A stretch of DNA of 64,000 nt, taken from the NCBI GenBank assembly GCA_016946835.1, contig JACVTC010000002.1, positions 391,001 to 455,000 on the forward strand, given 5' to 3'. The position numbers were made by a program, and so were the translations under genes. The notes below the pieces were generated by a model, which saw only the letters and a list, made by a program, of their open reading frames with translations, did not search any database and was not told the origin of the DNA. Of the stretch, positions 45,844 through 58,765 are shown piece after piece. This stretch comes from Neocallimastix lanati (nom. inval.) (lineage: Eukaryota; Neocallimastigomycota; Neocallimastigomycetes; Neocallimastigales; Neocallimastigaceae). Position 1 is the first letter of the stretch, and each line of letters begins with the position of its first letter.

Positions 45844-46862
45844 AAATAAAGTTAAATTAAAAATAATTTAAGTGTTATATTAAATGTTTAAAGATTTTTA
45901 GTATTTGATATTTAATGTTAGTAATTATAGTTTAATAGTTAAATTATTTAGATTAGGTTAGATCTCATTTTGAGTTATTTTAGTTTAGTTTAAATTATTT
46001 AAGATTTAGATTTTAAATTAGAATAATGGAATAATATTTAAAATTTTCTTCAATTGTTAGAATATATTATCTTATTATAAAAATCTTCAATTCTTGTATC
46101 AATGTAACAACATAACGCCTATCCAATGATAATCTTTTGGTAACGTTATATATCTATAAACAGTTAGCAATTTCTAGCTAATCAAATAAAATCTTTACTT
46201 AATTTTCGTACATTAAATTTTATTATATTTTTTTGTTTACTTTATTATTAGTTATATAGTTATTGAAAAGTGGTGGTCCACTTATAAGTAAAACAATAAG
46301 CAGCACTGAAAATTAATAAGCTAAAAACGTTTTATAAAAAAAATTGTTTTATTAATTTATTAAAATAAAATTTATTACAGTAATTATTAATTAATTAATT
46401 AATTTTGTAATATATCAAATTACTTATTATTTACTGATTAATTAATAAAAGCACGAATTTAAAAAATATTTCTTGGTGAAAATTTTATTCATATTTATAC
46501 TTTTTACGGAAAAACAATTTGTATGATTTTCAAAAATTTTAGAATCTTAGAAAAATCGTTTAAAACTGATTTTCTCTGTTAAATTAGAAACTAATAGAAG
46601 AAAGGATAAAATAAAATAAAAAATTCAATTTAATTATTAAAAATTTCTATGAAATTCTTAAAGAAAATACTTAACTAGAACAATGAAAATTAAATAATTT
46701 TTTTTTATTTAATATTATTTATAATGGAGTTTTACAGAAAATTTTTTTTATATATTTATATATGTATTTTACCAAAAAAAATGATAGAGAAATTTATTTT
46801 TTAATTTTCTTTTTCTTTTTTTTTTTTTATAAAGATTTTAATAAAAAAAATGATAAAGTAAA
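45844..46862. other. Non-coding; probable continuation of the split Ty3 LTR, then A/T-rich sequence
   Basis: After the copia, A/T-rich sequence resumes. A slightly more complex part at 46080-46200 (ACAACATAACGCCTATCCAA, GGTAACGTTATATATC) looks promoter-like. TGGTGGTCCACTT at 46272 could be a primer site but lacks a clear LTR end before it. No gene is seen from there to the solo LTR at 46863. Confidence 0.3.
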
Positions 46863-47258
46863 TGATATACGGGACTTTTATGTGCAATAATTTATAAGCA
46901 GTGGGTTTTAAATAATGGTAGTTTAGTAATTTTATTAATAAAATTATAATATTCGTACAATTAAAATAATAATTCTAATTCCTAAAAATTTACAAGAGAT
47001 TTCTCTATTTCTAATATAAATAATCTAATCTATTTATAAGAAATAGGTAATATATTAATTATATATTCTAATATATTGAACTATATAAATTTTATATGAA
47101 ATAAAGTATTATAATTATTATAATTATAATAATACATATTAAACACATATTGAAATAAAATAAAATAAAATAATTATTATCAAAAAGATATAAATTTAAT
47201 ATTTAATAATTATTATTAAATATACAAATATGTTACTACACATATTTGTTTTATATCA
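46863..47258 (-). repeat. Solo LTR (TGATAT...ATATCA family)
   Basis: This is an inverted copy of the LTR at 62114-62492. On the minus strand it starts TGATATAAAACAAATATGTG and ends AAAGTCCCGTATATCA, giving perfect TGATAT/ATATCA ends. It is 396 bp with TAAA on both outer sides (46859-46862 and 47259-47262). No internal element sequence accompanies it, so it is a solo LTR. Confidence 0.88.
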
Positions 47259-47262
47259 TAAA

Positions 47263-48473
47263 TCTTATTCAAAGGGAAGATAAATATTTTAGAAGAAATA
47301 TTTTTTTGAACAAATTCCAAAATGAAGAATAATTTTAAGCGATAGAAAAGGCTTATTAGTAGAATTATTATCATAAATTAGTATTTTTTTTTTGTATATA
47401 TTTTAATAAGAGCAATTAAATATATGTTATACTTTATTATTATTTTCGATTCCCGCAAGCATTTATTCTGCGTCTTTCGACCTCCACTATTTAATTGTCA
47501 GTTCAAAGTAACCTTTAACTGTTCCTGCCTATTGAAACAAGGACTATATGGATTTTTCAATTAAAGGTCTGATATTGAAACCTTATTAAATAGCGCTCTA
47601 CTCCCCCGTTTAAACAAATAAACGCTCTTATCTACTCTCTAATAATAAGTTATTTTAATAATTTATTATACCTGAATTTAATCAAGCCACTAATAAACTA
47701 CCATATATTATATGTTCCCGGAAAACCTTCCTGATTTTAGAAATAATTAATAATAATAATTTTTTATTTAATTAATAATACGGAATTACTTAATTCACCT
47801 ATCCCAATCGATGAGCCTTTAGCTATAGAGTTTTTCATCTAACAGCTGCTCTCCCTGATGGTAGGTACTGAATGAATTTAGTATTCTAATATTAAAAAAA
47901 TAAAATCTTAAAATTAATAATTATAAAACTTATTTATTATTGTTGAATAAAACTAATTATTCCAAGTTTTTCAATATCTTGAAAAGTCCTCTTGGTAGAC
48001 TTTTCAGATAGAACAAACTCTCTTGAGGGAAGCAATTATTTTAATAACAAATAAGAAATGAGCGGAAATGTTCTTCTAAAATGTAATTTTTTTTTTGAAT
48101 TATTATAATATTATTATTATTTTTTTTATTTTTTTTTAATTACTATGATTATTATTATTATTTTTATAAACTATTATTATTATATAAATAATATATATAT
48201 TTTTTATTATTATTATAAGTAGAAATAAATGTTTTATTATAACAAATATAATTTACGATATATGTTTCACAAAAAAATATTATTTTTCTTTATGATAAAA
48301 TTTATGTAACTAAGTGAAAAAAAATTTAATAATTTTTCCAAAAAAAATCAAAATTATCGAAAAGTTTTATAAATTTTAGATTAACTTAAACAAAAAAAAA
48401 AAATAAATTTAAATAAAAAAAATAATATTTTTAATATTTATTTTAAAGTTTCTTTTCATCTTGTAATGTGTTT
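47263..48473. other. Non-coding with a G/C-enriched island at 47440-48015
   Basis: Most of this is A/T-rich. Between 47440 and 48015 there are several unusually mixed segments (ATTCCCGCAAGCATTTATTC, GCTCTACTCCCCCGTTTAAA, AACAGCTGCTCTCCCTGATG). A hairpin GAAAAGTC/GACTTTTC lies at about 47976-48000. I find no frame of useful length, no tRNA fold and no known repeat. It may be an old repeat or a non-coding RNA. 48016-48473 is simple A/T sequence. Confidence 0.4.
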
Positions 48474-48857
48474 CAGGCGCCCGGATTCTCCACCAAATTT
48501 TTATGATATGGGCTGGGTTGAAACACTAAGATATTCAATTCAAAAAATAAATATTAACACAAAGATAAAAACAAATTTGGAAACAAAAAAATTAATTTTT
48601 AAAATATTCTTTATTAAAATTTAAAATTAAAATTATTTGTTCCAAGTATTAAAAAGAAAGAAATTTATTCTTCTTTTTATACTATTTTTTTAATGCATTT
48701 TATTTATCTTTATTATATTCTTTAAAAAAAACTATTCTAACTATTTTATTTTTAACTTTTTACTATTATTTTAAATTATTTTTAATATTATTTATATTGT
48801 TAAAAAAATAACATTTATCAAATTAAACTATAAAAATTAAATTTGGAGGTTGTATCA
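48474..48857 (-). repeat. Ty3-type LTR with tRNA primer binding site
   Basis: On the minus strand, TGATACAACCTCC (from 48857) to ...CCATATCA (48504) forms a 354-bp LTR. It is followed 8 bp later by TGGTGGAGAATCCGGGCGCC (48476-48495), a clear primer site complementary to a tRNA 3' end (CCA tail). The site begins TGGTGGAGA like that at 62498. No gag follows at lower coordinates, so this is a relic of an element's 5' end. The outer border rests on the TGATA/TATCA pattern. Confidence 0.6.
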
Positions 48858-51189
48858 CGAAGGGCGTTCCCGGCGGTAGCTTCTTCTTGATATTGTCTTT
48901 AGAGAGAAAATTATACAGAATTAATGTTTTTTATATATTTGATCATTTTAATTATTGAAGAATTTCTGTAATTTAATTCATTTTTATTTTAATAAGGATT
49001 TAATTTAGTTTTGATTTTTGTTTTATTTATAGTTTATTTCAAAGGTTTAGAAAATATTATTAGATATAATCAAAAATTATTTAAAATTATTCATAACGAA
49101 AATTTTATTTCTAAATTTAGACAAATCTATTCAATTTTAATTTTTTATTTATCATTTTGGACATTTAATTAAAATTGTTTATTATTAAAAAACTAATTAT
49201 TTATAGAAATAACTAGAAAATCAATCTTTAAGGTTTTCCCGAATACTGATTGGTATCGGTTTTACTTAAATGATCCGATGATTAATACGATTAGAATATT
49301 AATCCAAACTTATTTAGATTTTTCTTTTAATCTTTTCCTAAATAAGAAATTTGTTAAGATTAGACAATATTTAATTTGAAATTACGAAAAATTATAAATA
49401 GAAACTCTTAAGTTCTTTTTAAGAAATTAAGAGTTATTATCATAATAAAAATAATAATAACAAAAAAATTTTATAAATTAAAATAATAATAACAATAAAT
49501 TAATTTTTTATTTTAAAATAATTTTTATTTATTTTTTTTAATAAAAATAAATTAAATTCTTCTAAATTTTCTTTTAATAAACTCATTTTTTTATTTATAA
49601 TCCAATATTAAAATTTCTCAATTTTAATTAATAAAAATCATATTTATATAAAATTGTAGTTTAGAAATTTAAATAAAAGAATTTTTATTTCAATTTCTAA
49701 CACTCTTTGATACAATTAGGAATATATCTTAATTCTATTTAGACATAGAAAATGATATATTCTTGTATCAAAATTAATGATATATTTAATCTATTTATTA
49801 GTTTATTAAAAACAAAATAAAATTATGCTTTATTATTTAAATGATTCTTTTATTAAATTTATTTATTTAATATATATTTTCTTTTATATAATTTAATTAT
49901 GAAATTATTAAAATATCTTTATTTGATATCCAAAGCTAATTTTAACGGTTAATTAGGAACATTTATTTAAATTATATTTTTCTATCTCTTTTTATATAAA
50001 TATTTTAAATTAAAGTATTAATAATAAACATTATTAAATTATCTATTTATAAACAATTATTTTTTTATATTTATTTCTTATTATATAATTTATTAATTTA
50101 AAATATCTAATAATTTATAATTTGATTTTAATAATCTAAAATAATCTAAAATTTAATTTTTATAATAATTTCTAATTTAAAATTTCATTTTTTATCATCC
50201 TGATCTATTTCTTTTATTATCTTAAATTAGTATTTATACTAAAAGTGATAATATTAGATCAAATTTAGAAAAAAAAATAACTTAGAAATATTATTTCGTT
50301 ATAAAGTTTTAATTAAATTATTTTTTATAATTTTTATTTCAATTTATGTTTTTATAATAAATTAAATATTCTAGTGAATATTATTTATAAAATATCACTA
50401 TTAATTAAATAGGTTTTGATAATTTTTATAAATTTTATTAATAAATTTTATTAAAATTTTGGTTATTATCTTTAAATATTTATTAATTGATAACAACGAG
50501 AAATTAATTTTATAAAATATTTAAAAATATTTATATTTATACAATTATTTAAAGTATTTACAATTTTTAATAATATAACAATTAAGAATAATTATATTTA
50601 TAAAAATAAATAAACCAATAAACTATTAATACAAGAATTATTATAAAGAGAGAATTCAAAATAATAAAGAAAGAGAAAATTGTTTACAATTTATTTACTT
50701 TTAATTAAACAAAGAAATCAATTAACATTAATATTTTATTATTTTAAAAATTAAAAAAGAATTAAAGTATAATTTCGAGTTTTAGAATTTATTAAAATAA
50801 ATTTTTTTATTGTGATTTTAATTTCAAATTTTAATATATTAATTTGTTATTGAGTAGGTTAGATGTTATTCGAGTTTTATAATAATTTTAAATTTAAGAA
50901 TTCCAATCTGTATTACTCTAGGATTCGTTATATTTATATTTGTTAATAATAATTAATAAAATATTTTTTGAAACATATTTTTATTAAAGGTCTACTTAAT
51001 AGCATTTTATTAGTTATTGTTTATTATAATTTTTCTATAATAAACTCTTATTTTAAGTTAAGCATTATTTTTAATATTTAATTATAAGTAGTTAATAAAC
51101 TATTTAAATTAATTTCATAAGTAATTTCTTACACCGATCCTAATAATTTAATCATAAAATTAAATATAATTATATTATTAGCTAATGTT
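48858..51189. other. A/T-rich, no gene seen
   Basis: About 2.3 kb of very A/T-rich sequence with poly-A/T and (TAAT) tracts. A slightly richer start at 48858-48890 (CGAAGGGCGTTCCCGGCGGT) adjoins the LTR, and 49220-49300 is also mixed. No open frame, RNA gene or recognisable repeat was found. Confidence 0.5.
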
Positions 51190-53420
51190 AAAGGCTTCCA
51201 GATTATTTCCAACATTAACACTAGATCATAAGCGAATTATTCATCAAGATTATTGACGAACTCTGCACGATGAATATATTCAATTGGAGAAAGGTTGTTA
51301 GGGGGAGAATAGTATGAATAACTGGGCAGAAGGTCTGGAGGATTTTTAGAAAACTTCATAATGCTATTAACTGCATACACTGTTGATTTACCATTTTTGA
51401 TAAACTAATCATCATTTACTTTTTTAATGAAACATATAAATTTTTCCTCAGGGATGTTCTGATTTAAAACTGCTAAGGTATCATAAGAGCCTTCTTCTAA
51501 CGAATGGACTAAGAATTTTTTGTGTGGGATTAATCTATAATCAGCTTGAACCTTTAATCCAATTAACTTGTCATAAAAAGTATCTGAATTTTTCAATTAC
51601 TCTAAAATTTAATGAAATAGTTAAGAGACCATTTGTTTTAAGTAGTTGAACTAATAAATTTCTATTAGTGTCACAATCTACAGATTCCAATTTTTTATAA
51701 TTCTTTAATTTGGCTAGAAACTCACTGATAATTTCATTAATGTTACTGCAAGTGACGATAAGCAGCCTCTGCCATTGCCAACTCATTTTCTTTTAATTCT
51801 TTTGAATGGGATTCATAGTTGTGCCAAATATTAACCAGAGTCATAGATGAATTTAAATTTGAGGTAGCACTAGCTATTCTTTTCTTTTCTAATTTTAATA
51901 TTTTAGAAAGCTCACTCCTAATTTTGGGACCGATATCCAAGAGTTGTACTAAAGTAATATTGCATATAATCGAATTTAATCATCTCTAATGCTGAATTTT
52001 TTTAGATTTGATGAGTGTTTAATATATTTATCATTATTATTGTTAGAATCAGGTAATAAGTTAGTATTTAATTCCTTGATTTCATTTTTCTTATTCCTAG
52101 TCCCTTTATTCAACGTTTCTTTCTTATTCATATTACTTCTATTCATATTACCTCTATTCCTTATATTTATATTATTATCAAAAGTAGATGAATAAGTAAC
52201 ATTGTTTTTATCATTTAATTTCTTACTTTCATCTATTTTGTTTGTAATTGTTGTTCATATTTCTCTTTCCTTGACAGCCATATTTTTTTCTTTCTCTCTT
52301 CTAATATTGGGATTTTTTTCCATAAAAAAGAGGGATGTAGATGATGAAAGGCTTCTTCAGTTTGGTAGTCTTGAGCTTTTGCCTTTTGCATTTTTCACGG
52401 CAAGAGCGTTGATAGGAGCACCATGTGTTCCTAAATCTTTAAATTTTATCCTAGTTCCTTTATTGGGGTTCTCATCTTCTGTTTTTCTTTTGATGGCATT
52501 AATGATAGACTCATTAGGGGAAAGACTTTCTGTAGAAGCAGTTAATATTTTACTGGGAGTGTTTCTTCTCCCATTTATTAATTTAAAGGTTTAGAATTAA
52601 AAATATTCTTTTTATTATCATCAATGATTTTTTTATTTAATTTTATACTTTCAGATTGAAAATGTCTTGGTATCTTACAGTAAAAACATGTCCTCTAACT
52701 TTCTGAAAATGATTTTCTTCACTCAGAATTGACTTACTATTTGTTTCAGTGAAAGTTTGTCTTGGCCAATTACTTACATTATTTTTCTTTGAATCCTCTG
52801 ACCCTTGATTGACAAACGATCCCCTTTTTCTGCTAGCAAATACGCTTTTTCTAAAGTTATAATATCTCCCTTTAAGGACACACGTTTCTAGGCTTCGTAA
52901 TTAAGTCTAAGAGAATCCTTATAGTCCAATATTCCAATTGTCTTCTTTTTTTATTATGTTTTGAATATAAGGATCTATATCTTATGTTGAAATCTTTTGC
53001 TTATTTGGAGAGAATGAATTTCTCTTAATCGGGAGTTCTAGTCCTCAGATATTTTATAAAATACACTCAAGGAAGAAACAATTTTTTCAAAAGAAGGACA
53101 AGGTCGTTCTTTTTCTCTATCCTCAATATCGGCTTCCTCAAAAGAATCATCATTATCCTCACTATCAGTGGCACTGTCTGATTCTTCTTCTTCTTGAGTT
53201 TCTTGTAAGTATTCCATAAATTGTTCAGCATTATCGTGGGAAGTAAGTAAATATTTATAAAATATAGTATTGGGATCCTGAACCTCTTGTAGTTTGATCT
53301 ATAAACCAATGTCAGTAGCTCGTCCTTGAACATCATGATTTGTATTTTCCAATTTTAGTAATATTCCTAACTTGCTTTTTTAATTCTTTGAAATCCATTA
53401 TTGTTTCGATAGTTCTAAAA
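51190..53420 (-). mobile_element. Ty3/gypsy gag and protease remnant
   Basis: On the minus strand, gag-like sequence lies at 52620-53400: acidic TQEEEESDSATDSEDNDDSF-type stretch near 53130-53200, and Lys/Ser-rich tracts. At 51743-51940 LLDIGPKIRSELSKILKLEK parallels DISPKARADLIKNLKLEK of 21242-22498. Protease traces follow (51571-51740), then FYDKLIGLKVQADYRLIPHK and YDTLAVLNQNIPEEKFICF at 51405-51596, and SPIEYIHRAEFVNN near 51270. RT and later parts are absent. It is broken in many places. The plus-strand Phe/Leu-rich frame at 52202-52594 is its antisense shadow. Confidence 0.65.
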
Positions 53421-53953
53421 TTTTATAATCTAGTGGTTGTAATACCAAAAATTTTGTAAATAAAAAGTTTAATTGCAAAAGTTGTTAAAGTTAAAAATCT
53501 AGAAATAAAATAAAGTAATATTTTACTTAATTATTTGGAAATAGTTAAGTTAATTGTATTTTTGTTTTTATTTTTATTTTTTAGCAAAAAGTAAGAATCT
53601 ATAATTTTTTTTTTTACAAATAATTATATTTTCTTATTTAAGTTATAATTAATATAAATTTTATTTAAATTATATTAAATTTGTATATATAAATATATTA
53701 ATAGTTTATATAAAATAATAAATATTTATTTAATTTACTATAAAAAATTATTTAGATAAATAGTTTTTTATACATTTAAAAAATAATAACCTATTTAATC
53801 ATTCATCTAAATATTAAAATTTATTAGTTTTAGTTATTTATTAAACTATAAAATTAAAAAGCTCTTTTATATTTTATAATGCATTCTGCATTTTATAATG
53901 TATTCTATATTTTGTTTATTACATAATTTAATATTATTAATATAGTATTTTCT
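53421..53953. other. A/T-rich, no gene seen
   Basis: Simple A/T sequence upstream (minus sense) of the Ty3 gag remnant. It may contain its leader, but no LTR border or primer site is recognisable. Confidence 0.4.
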
Positions 53954-54480
53954 GTTGAACACCAAAAAAAAAAAATAGTAAGAAAACTAGATATATTTTA
54001 ATTTACATATTTTATATATAATATTTAATATTTAATTTTATTTATCTTTATTTTTATAATTATATAAGTCTACATTATAATTATCAAAAGTACATTTTAT
54101 TTCTTTCATATATTTTATGTAAATATGATAATATTCTGATTTGGTAAGATATACTAAAGTATTAATTAAATATTTATATTCTAACATTCCTCCTAAAATA
54201 TGACTTTTGTTAAATGTTATATATATTTTTATTTATATTATTTTAATTAAAGTATAAATCATCAATTTCGGTTAATAAAGAATTTCTGAGTTTATTCATT
54301 AGTGTTCCTTTAAATATATGTAAATCCATCAGCAAGATTATTTTCCGATTTTACATATTTAAGAATGATTTTATTTTTTTTGAATATTTCTCTAATGTAA
54401 TGAACCATAATATCTACATGCTTAGTTTTTGGGTTGATTGTTTGATTTTTAGCATTATAAATAACATTAAAGCATATTAT
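53954..54480 (-). mobile_element. Ty1/copia 3' end: RNase H tail, polypurine tract, LTR
   Basis: On the minus strand, AKNQTINPKTKHVDIMVHYI and KIILKYVKSENNLADGFT (54290-54480) is the copia RNase H tail. A purine-rich TTTTAGGAGGAA follows, then an LTR starting TGTTAGAATATAAATA at 54186 and ending near 53954 (GTTCAACA). The rest of the element is not here. It is a fossil. Confidence 0.6.
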
Positions 54481-54640
54481 CAGAAATATTTTAAAATAAA
54501 TTTATGAGGGATTTAATACAATTCAAAATTTCACAAGTCATCATAAGCAATATTAAAAAATAATAATAAAAATACATAATAATTACAAATTTGTATATAA
54601 TATTTAAATATATAAATAAAAATCTGTCACTTAATAGTTA

Positions 54641-54755
54641 AACCGAAAAATAATATAGTCAGCCAATTACAACTTGAACTGAAAAATAATATGGTCAGTC
54701 AAATAATAAATTTGAACTGAAAATAGTACTGTTAAGTAATAAATAAAAATTAGTA
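54641..54755. repeat. Tandem repeat, about 37-bp unit, 3 diverged copies
   Basis: Units start at 54641, 54677 and 54715, each beginning AAC(C/T)GAAAA. The first two continue TAATAT(A/G)GTCAG(C/T)CAA. The third is more diverged. Confidence 0.75.
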
Positions 54756-54785
54756 TAGTTTTTCAACTATAGAGAAATAATAATC

Positions 54786-54972
54786 GTTAGAATATTAAAT
54801 TGAAAATAATGAAATAAAATAATAATTAGTTCTTAAATTAAAATATATATTATAAATTAAAAAAAAAATAATATTAGTTAATATATTAAACTGAAAATAA
54901 TGAAATAAAGTATTAAAGTATTAATTAATTCTTAAATTAAAATATATATTATAAATTAAAAAAATAAAATAA
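54786..54972. repeat. Tandem duplication, about 91-bp unit
   Basis: Two copies start at 54786 and 54877 (GTTAGAATATTAAATTGAAA and GTTAATATATTAAACTGAAA). They share AATAATGAAATAAA and CTTAAATTAAAATATATATT. The second has a short extra insertion. Each contains a GAAAATAAT core like the neighbouring repeat. Confidence 0.7.
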
Positions 54973-55576
54973 GATAAAATAATAATAAATCAATAGTTTG
55001 TAATTATTAATTGCAAAAATATATATATATATATATATAAATATTAATAAAAGAAACATAAATCTTTATACCATATATTCAACTAATAAATTAAAATTAT
55101 CATTCAAGAATAAATAAATATAATAACAAATCAGTATTAATATATATAAATTAAGATATAAATATTTTTTCAAACATAAAATGACAATAATATCAATGTT
55201 TAAATCAATATCAAATGACATAATGAAAAATATTTTATTAAAGATAAAAGATAAAAATAGAAACCAATCATATTTATTAAATATATTATTTTTACAACCA
55301 TTTTATACTAATCAATAAATATAACTTAATCAATTATAAAAAATATGTATTATTAAAGTTTCTTATAAGTTCCAACGGAAATATTAAACAATATATATTA
55401 TATTTCATATTCATTTAATGAAAATAAAATAAAGTTTCTATTAATATATTGAAAACTTATAAATAAACATTTAAATACTAAGCATATCCCTCTTCAATTT
55501 TGTTTTAAAATTTTCTCAATATAAAATCTTAATAAATTACTAACAAAATAAATTATTTTGTTCAAAACTATTAGCA

Positions 55577-58500
55577 ATGGCTAATACAATAAGAACTAAT
55601 AGAAATCAAGGGATTACTACTGAGGAACCCATCGACATCAGGCCAACAATTAAATTTATCTATTCTGAAAATTTCAACAGAGTAGTTGAATTAAATACCG
55701 AAAATTATAATAGATGAAGAACCAAAATCCTTTATCTGCTATCAATTAACTACATAGTCGGTTATATCACTAAATAAAAGGTTAAAAAGTTGAGGAAAGA
55801 AGACATACAAGATGATATATCCAGTATGATGAAAATGAATTGACACATTGATGTAGGACAAAAAAACACCAATGTAGTCGATATTAATAATGACATTACA
55901 ACAAAATAAATCATATTAAATAGTCTTGAAGAAAAGACCCAAAACATTGTATAAGGAGAAAACAAAACAACGTTCGAATTGTGGAGAATTCCTAAAAAAA
56001 TCTTTTATTAAAAAGATTAATATTACTACATGTAAATTGGAACTTAAAAATAAACTTGAAGATTTAAAATACAACCAAGAAGATCTATTGACTGAAATCA
56101 ATCTCATCAAACTTTAAAGGAATCCATAAATAATAATAATAATAATCAAAATAAATTTTCAGTGGAAAATAATAAAAGCATTAATACAAACAAGAAAAAA
56201 CACTCTATAACAAAAGCATCTACTTAAAACAAAAAATGGAAGATGGAATTACTATGGCAAATGGGGTCATTTCTTTTATGACTGTAAAAAAGAAAAAATG
56301 ATAAAAATAAAAATAAAAGAAGAAATCATCATACAGCAGAGCAAAAAACACATTTCAACATATATATATGGACCTTATAGGTCCAATCCAAAATTATATC
56401 TATAGTAATAAATATTTTTTAATTATATTGGATGAAAATTCAAGATTTGGATGTTCTCTATTTATTAAAAGTAAATACGAAACTTTTTATCACTTCTTTA
56501 ATTGGCCTAAAAAAATAAAAAAACCAATTTAATAATAAAAGAATTTAACATTTTCACACAGATAATGATACTAAATTTAACAACAAAAATTTTAAACAAT
56601 TTTGTATTAACTTGGGAATAAAATATCAATTCACTGTTCCCTACTATCCACAACAAAATAGTAGGATTGAATGATTTAACGGTACAATAATCAATTCTGC
56701 AAAATCAATATTAAATGATGCCTAATTGAATTTACGATTTTGAGAAGATCCCATATCCACTTTCAACTACATTCATAACCGAATCTCTCATAAAGGCATA
56801 ATCAATAAAATTCCATATGAACTCCTTACTAATAACAAAGTTGATTACTCAAACATGCACGTCTTCAGATGTAAAGTTTTTTATTACATTCCTAAATTAT
56901 TCTGTACTAAATTTCAAAATAATTCATCCCCTGGTATATTCTTGGGATATGTTGATAACCCCATAGCATATAAAATTCTTGATTTAATAAATATCATATT
57001 TATAATATCAAGAAATGTTAAATTTTTTGAATTTACACCAGGTAATTCACATTTACCCATTGTGATAATGATATTTCAAATTTTATTCCTAATAATATAA
57101 TCAAGAGGAATGATAATACTTATTTTCACGATAACACGTATGACATAAACCATGACACAAACTTCAATAATATTAATAATAATAATTAGAATATTCAATA
57201 TAATAATAATAAATCAAAAATATAAAAATATTAAATAATAATATTCAAAATAATAAAAATAATATTCCAAAAAAAAACAATCAAATAAAAAATAAAAGAA
57301 TATATAGCAAAAGAAGAAACAAGATAACAACATCAGAAATATTACTAATAGTAACCATAAAGATCATAATAACAAAATAGAATCTCAAGATAATAACGTT
57401 AATAATAATAACAACAATACCAATAACACCAATAATAATAATAATACTAATAATAGCAATAACACCAATGGTAATAATAATAAAACAAATAATAATAATA
57501 ATCATAACAACAATATGATTACTGACAAAAATATGATCACTGACATCAATAAAAACGATCACAATAATTCATATATAGTTAGTTACAACTCAAGTAACAA
57601 TTATGATAACATCAATCAACAACAAATATCAATAACTTAATGAATAATGAACTGTTCAACATAGAATATTCTATATATTTAGGAAAAAGAAATAGAGATG
57701 AAAACTTCAAGGTAAATTTATGTAATAAAAAACAGAAATTATTAAAAGAACTACCCAAACCAAATAATGATGACTATATCCTTAATTTAATTAATAAAAA
57801 TGGATGGTTAAGGTCAGTCGATAATGAACTCAACAATATGAGAAATTTAAGGGTATATGAAACAATTGAAATAATACCTAAGAATGCAAATTTAATATCA
57901 TCAAGGTGGATTTTTAAATTCAAACGCAACTCACTAGGGGAAATAATCAAAAGAAAATCAAGATTAATGGCAAAGGGATTTACAGAAGAGTACGGCATCG
58001 ATTATAAAGAAATCTTTGCATCCCACCTTAAAACAGTATTCAATATGAATCTTCATATCAATAGCTACTCAGAACAAATTTGAAATAAATCAGATAGATA
58101 AAACCGCAGTCTATTTAAAAACCGAACTAAATGAAGATCTATACATGAAACCACCCAAAGAACATGAAGATTATGATAAGAAATTTTGGAAATTAAAGAA
58201 GCCAATATATGAATTGAAATAAAGTGGTGTCAAGTGGAATGGCAAATTAAACGGCTATCTAACAAAAATCAGATATAATAGACTTATAAGTGAACCTTGT
58301 TTGTACATAAAATTTAATGAAGGCAAACTTTTAAACATGTTAGTAATATATATAGAGGATATTTTAATATCAGGAACAAAGAAAACAACAGATTGTGTAA
58401 AACTGTTAATTTAGAAAAATTCAAAATTATATAAGTAATGTTTATATAATAGAATAGGAATAAAATTTATAAAACATAAAAATGGTTACTTTTTACATCA

Positions 58501-58765
58501 GCATAGATGTGTAGATGAATTAATTATTATGTTTAATATGAAAAATTGCATTCCTCTTTGAAACATGAATCCAATTGAAAATGAAGATCTTAGAAATGTA
58601 AAAGTAGATGAAACAAAATTTAGAAATATAAATGGAAATTTATTATATCTAAGTATATGTACAAGGCCTTATATTATTTATTCCATATCAAATGCAGCTT
58701 GAAGAGCAAAGGAACTTACTATGGAGGACTAGAATGTTGTAATAAGAATATTAAAATATTTAATG
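55577..58765 (+). mobile_element. Ty1/copia remnant (gag, integrase, linker, RT)
   Basis: Plus-strand fossil. Gag is at 55577-56300 (MANTIRTNRNQGITTEEPID, with a worn knuckle GKWGHFFYDCKKEKM). Integrase is at 56350-57080 (LIILDENSRFGCSLFIKSKY, FTVPYYPQQNSRIE, SNMHVFRCKVFYYIP, GIFLGYVDNPIAYKI, NVKFFEFTPGNSH). A poly-Asn/Thr linker follows (57110-57640), then RT (57640-58765) with RSVDNELNNMRNLRVYETIE, SSRWIFKFKRNSLGEIIKRK, LMAKGFTEEYGIDYKEIF, NEDLYMKPPKE, MLVIYIEDILISGT and YLSICTRPYIIYSIS. RNase H and LTRs are not identified. It has many breaks and is old. Confidence 0.75.

Larger units (their letters stand above)
54481..55576. other. Non-coding A/T-rich, with two sets of tandem repeats
   Basis: This lies between two copia remnants. 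It contains the tandem repeats at 54641-54755 and 54786-54972 and an (AT)n run at 55019-55040. The part nearest 55577 is probably the leader of the plus-strand copia; no LTR borders are identified. Confidence 0.4.

Noticed and set aside
46264-46290. TGGTGGTCCACTT as a Ty3 primer binding site
   Set aside because: There is no convincing LTR end directly before it, and the match is partly a small palindrome (AAGTGG/CCACTT).
48858-51189. A/T desert as centromere or replication origin
   Set aside because: No tandem organisation or consensus can be shown; the whole window is similarly A/T-rich.
52202-52594. 130-codon plus-strand frame that looks like a hydrophobic membrane protein
   Set aside because: It overlaps Ty3 gag remnants on the opposite strand and its hydrophobicity follows from antisense Lys/Glu/Asn codons.
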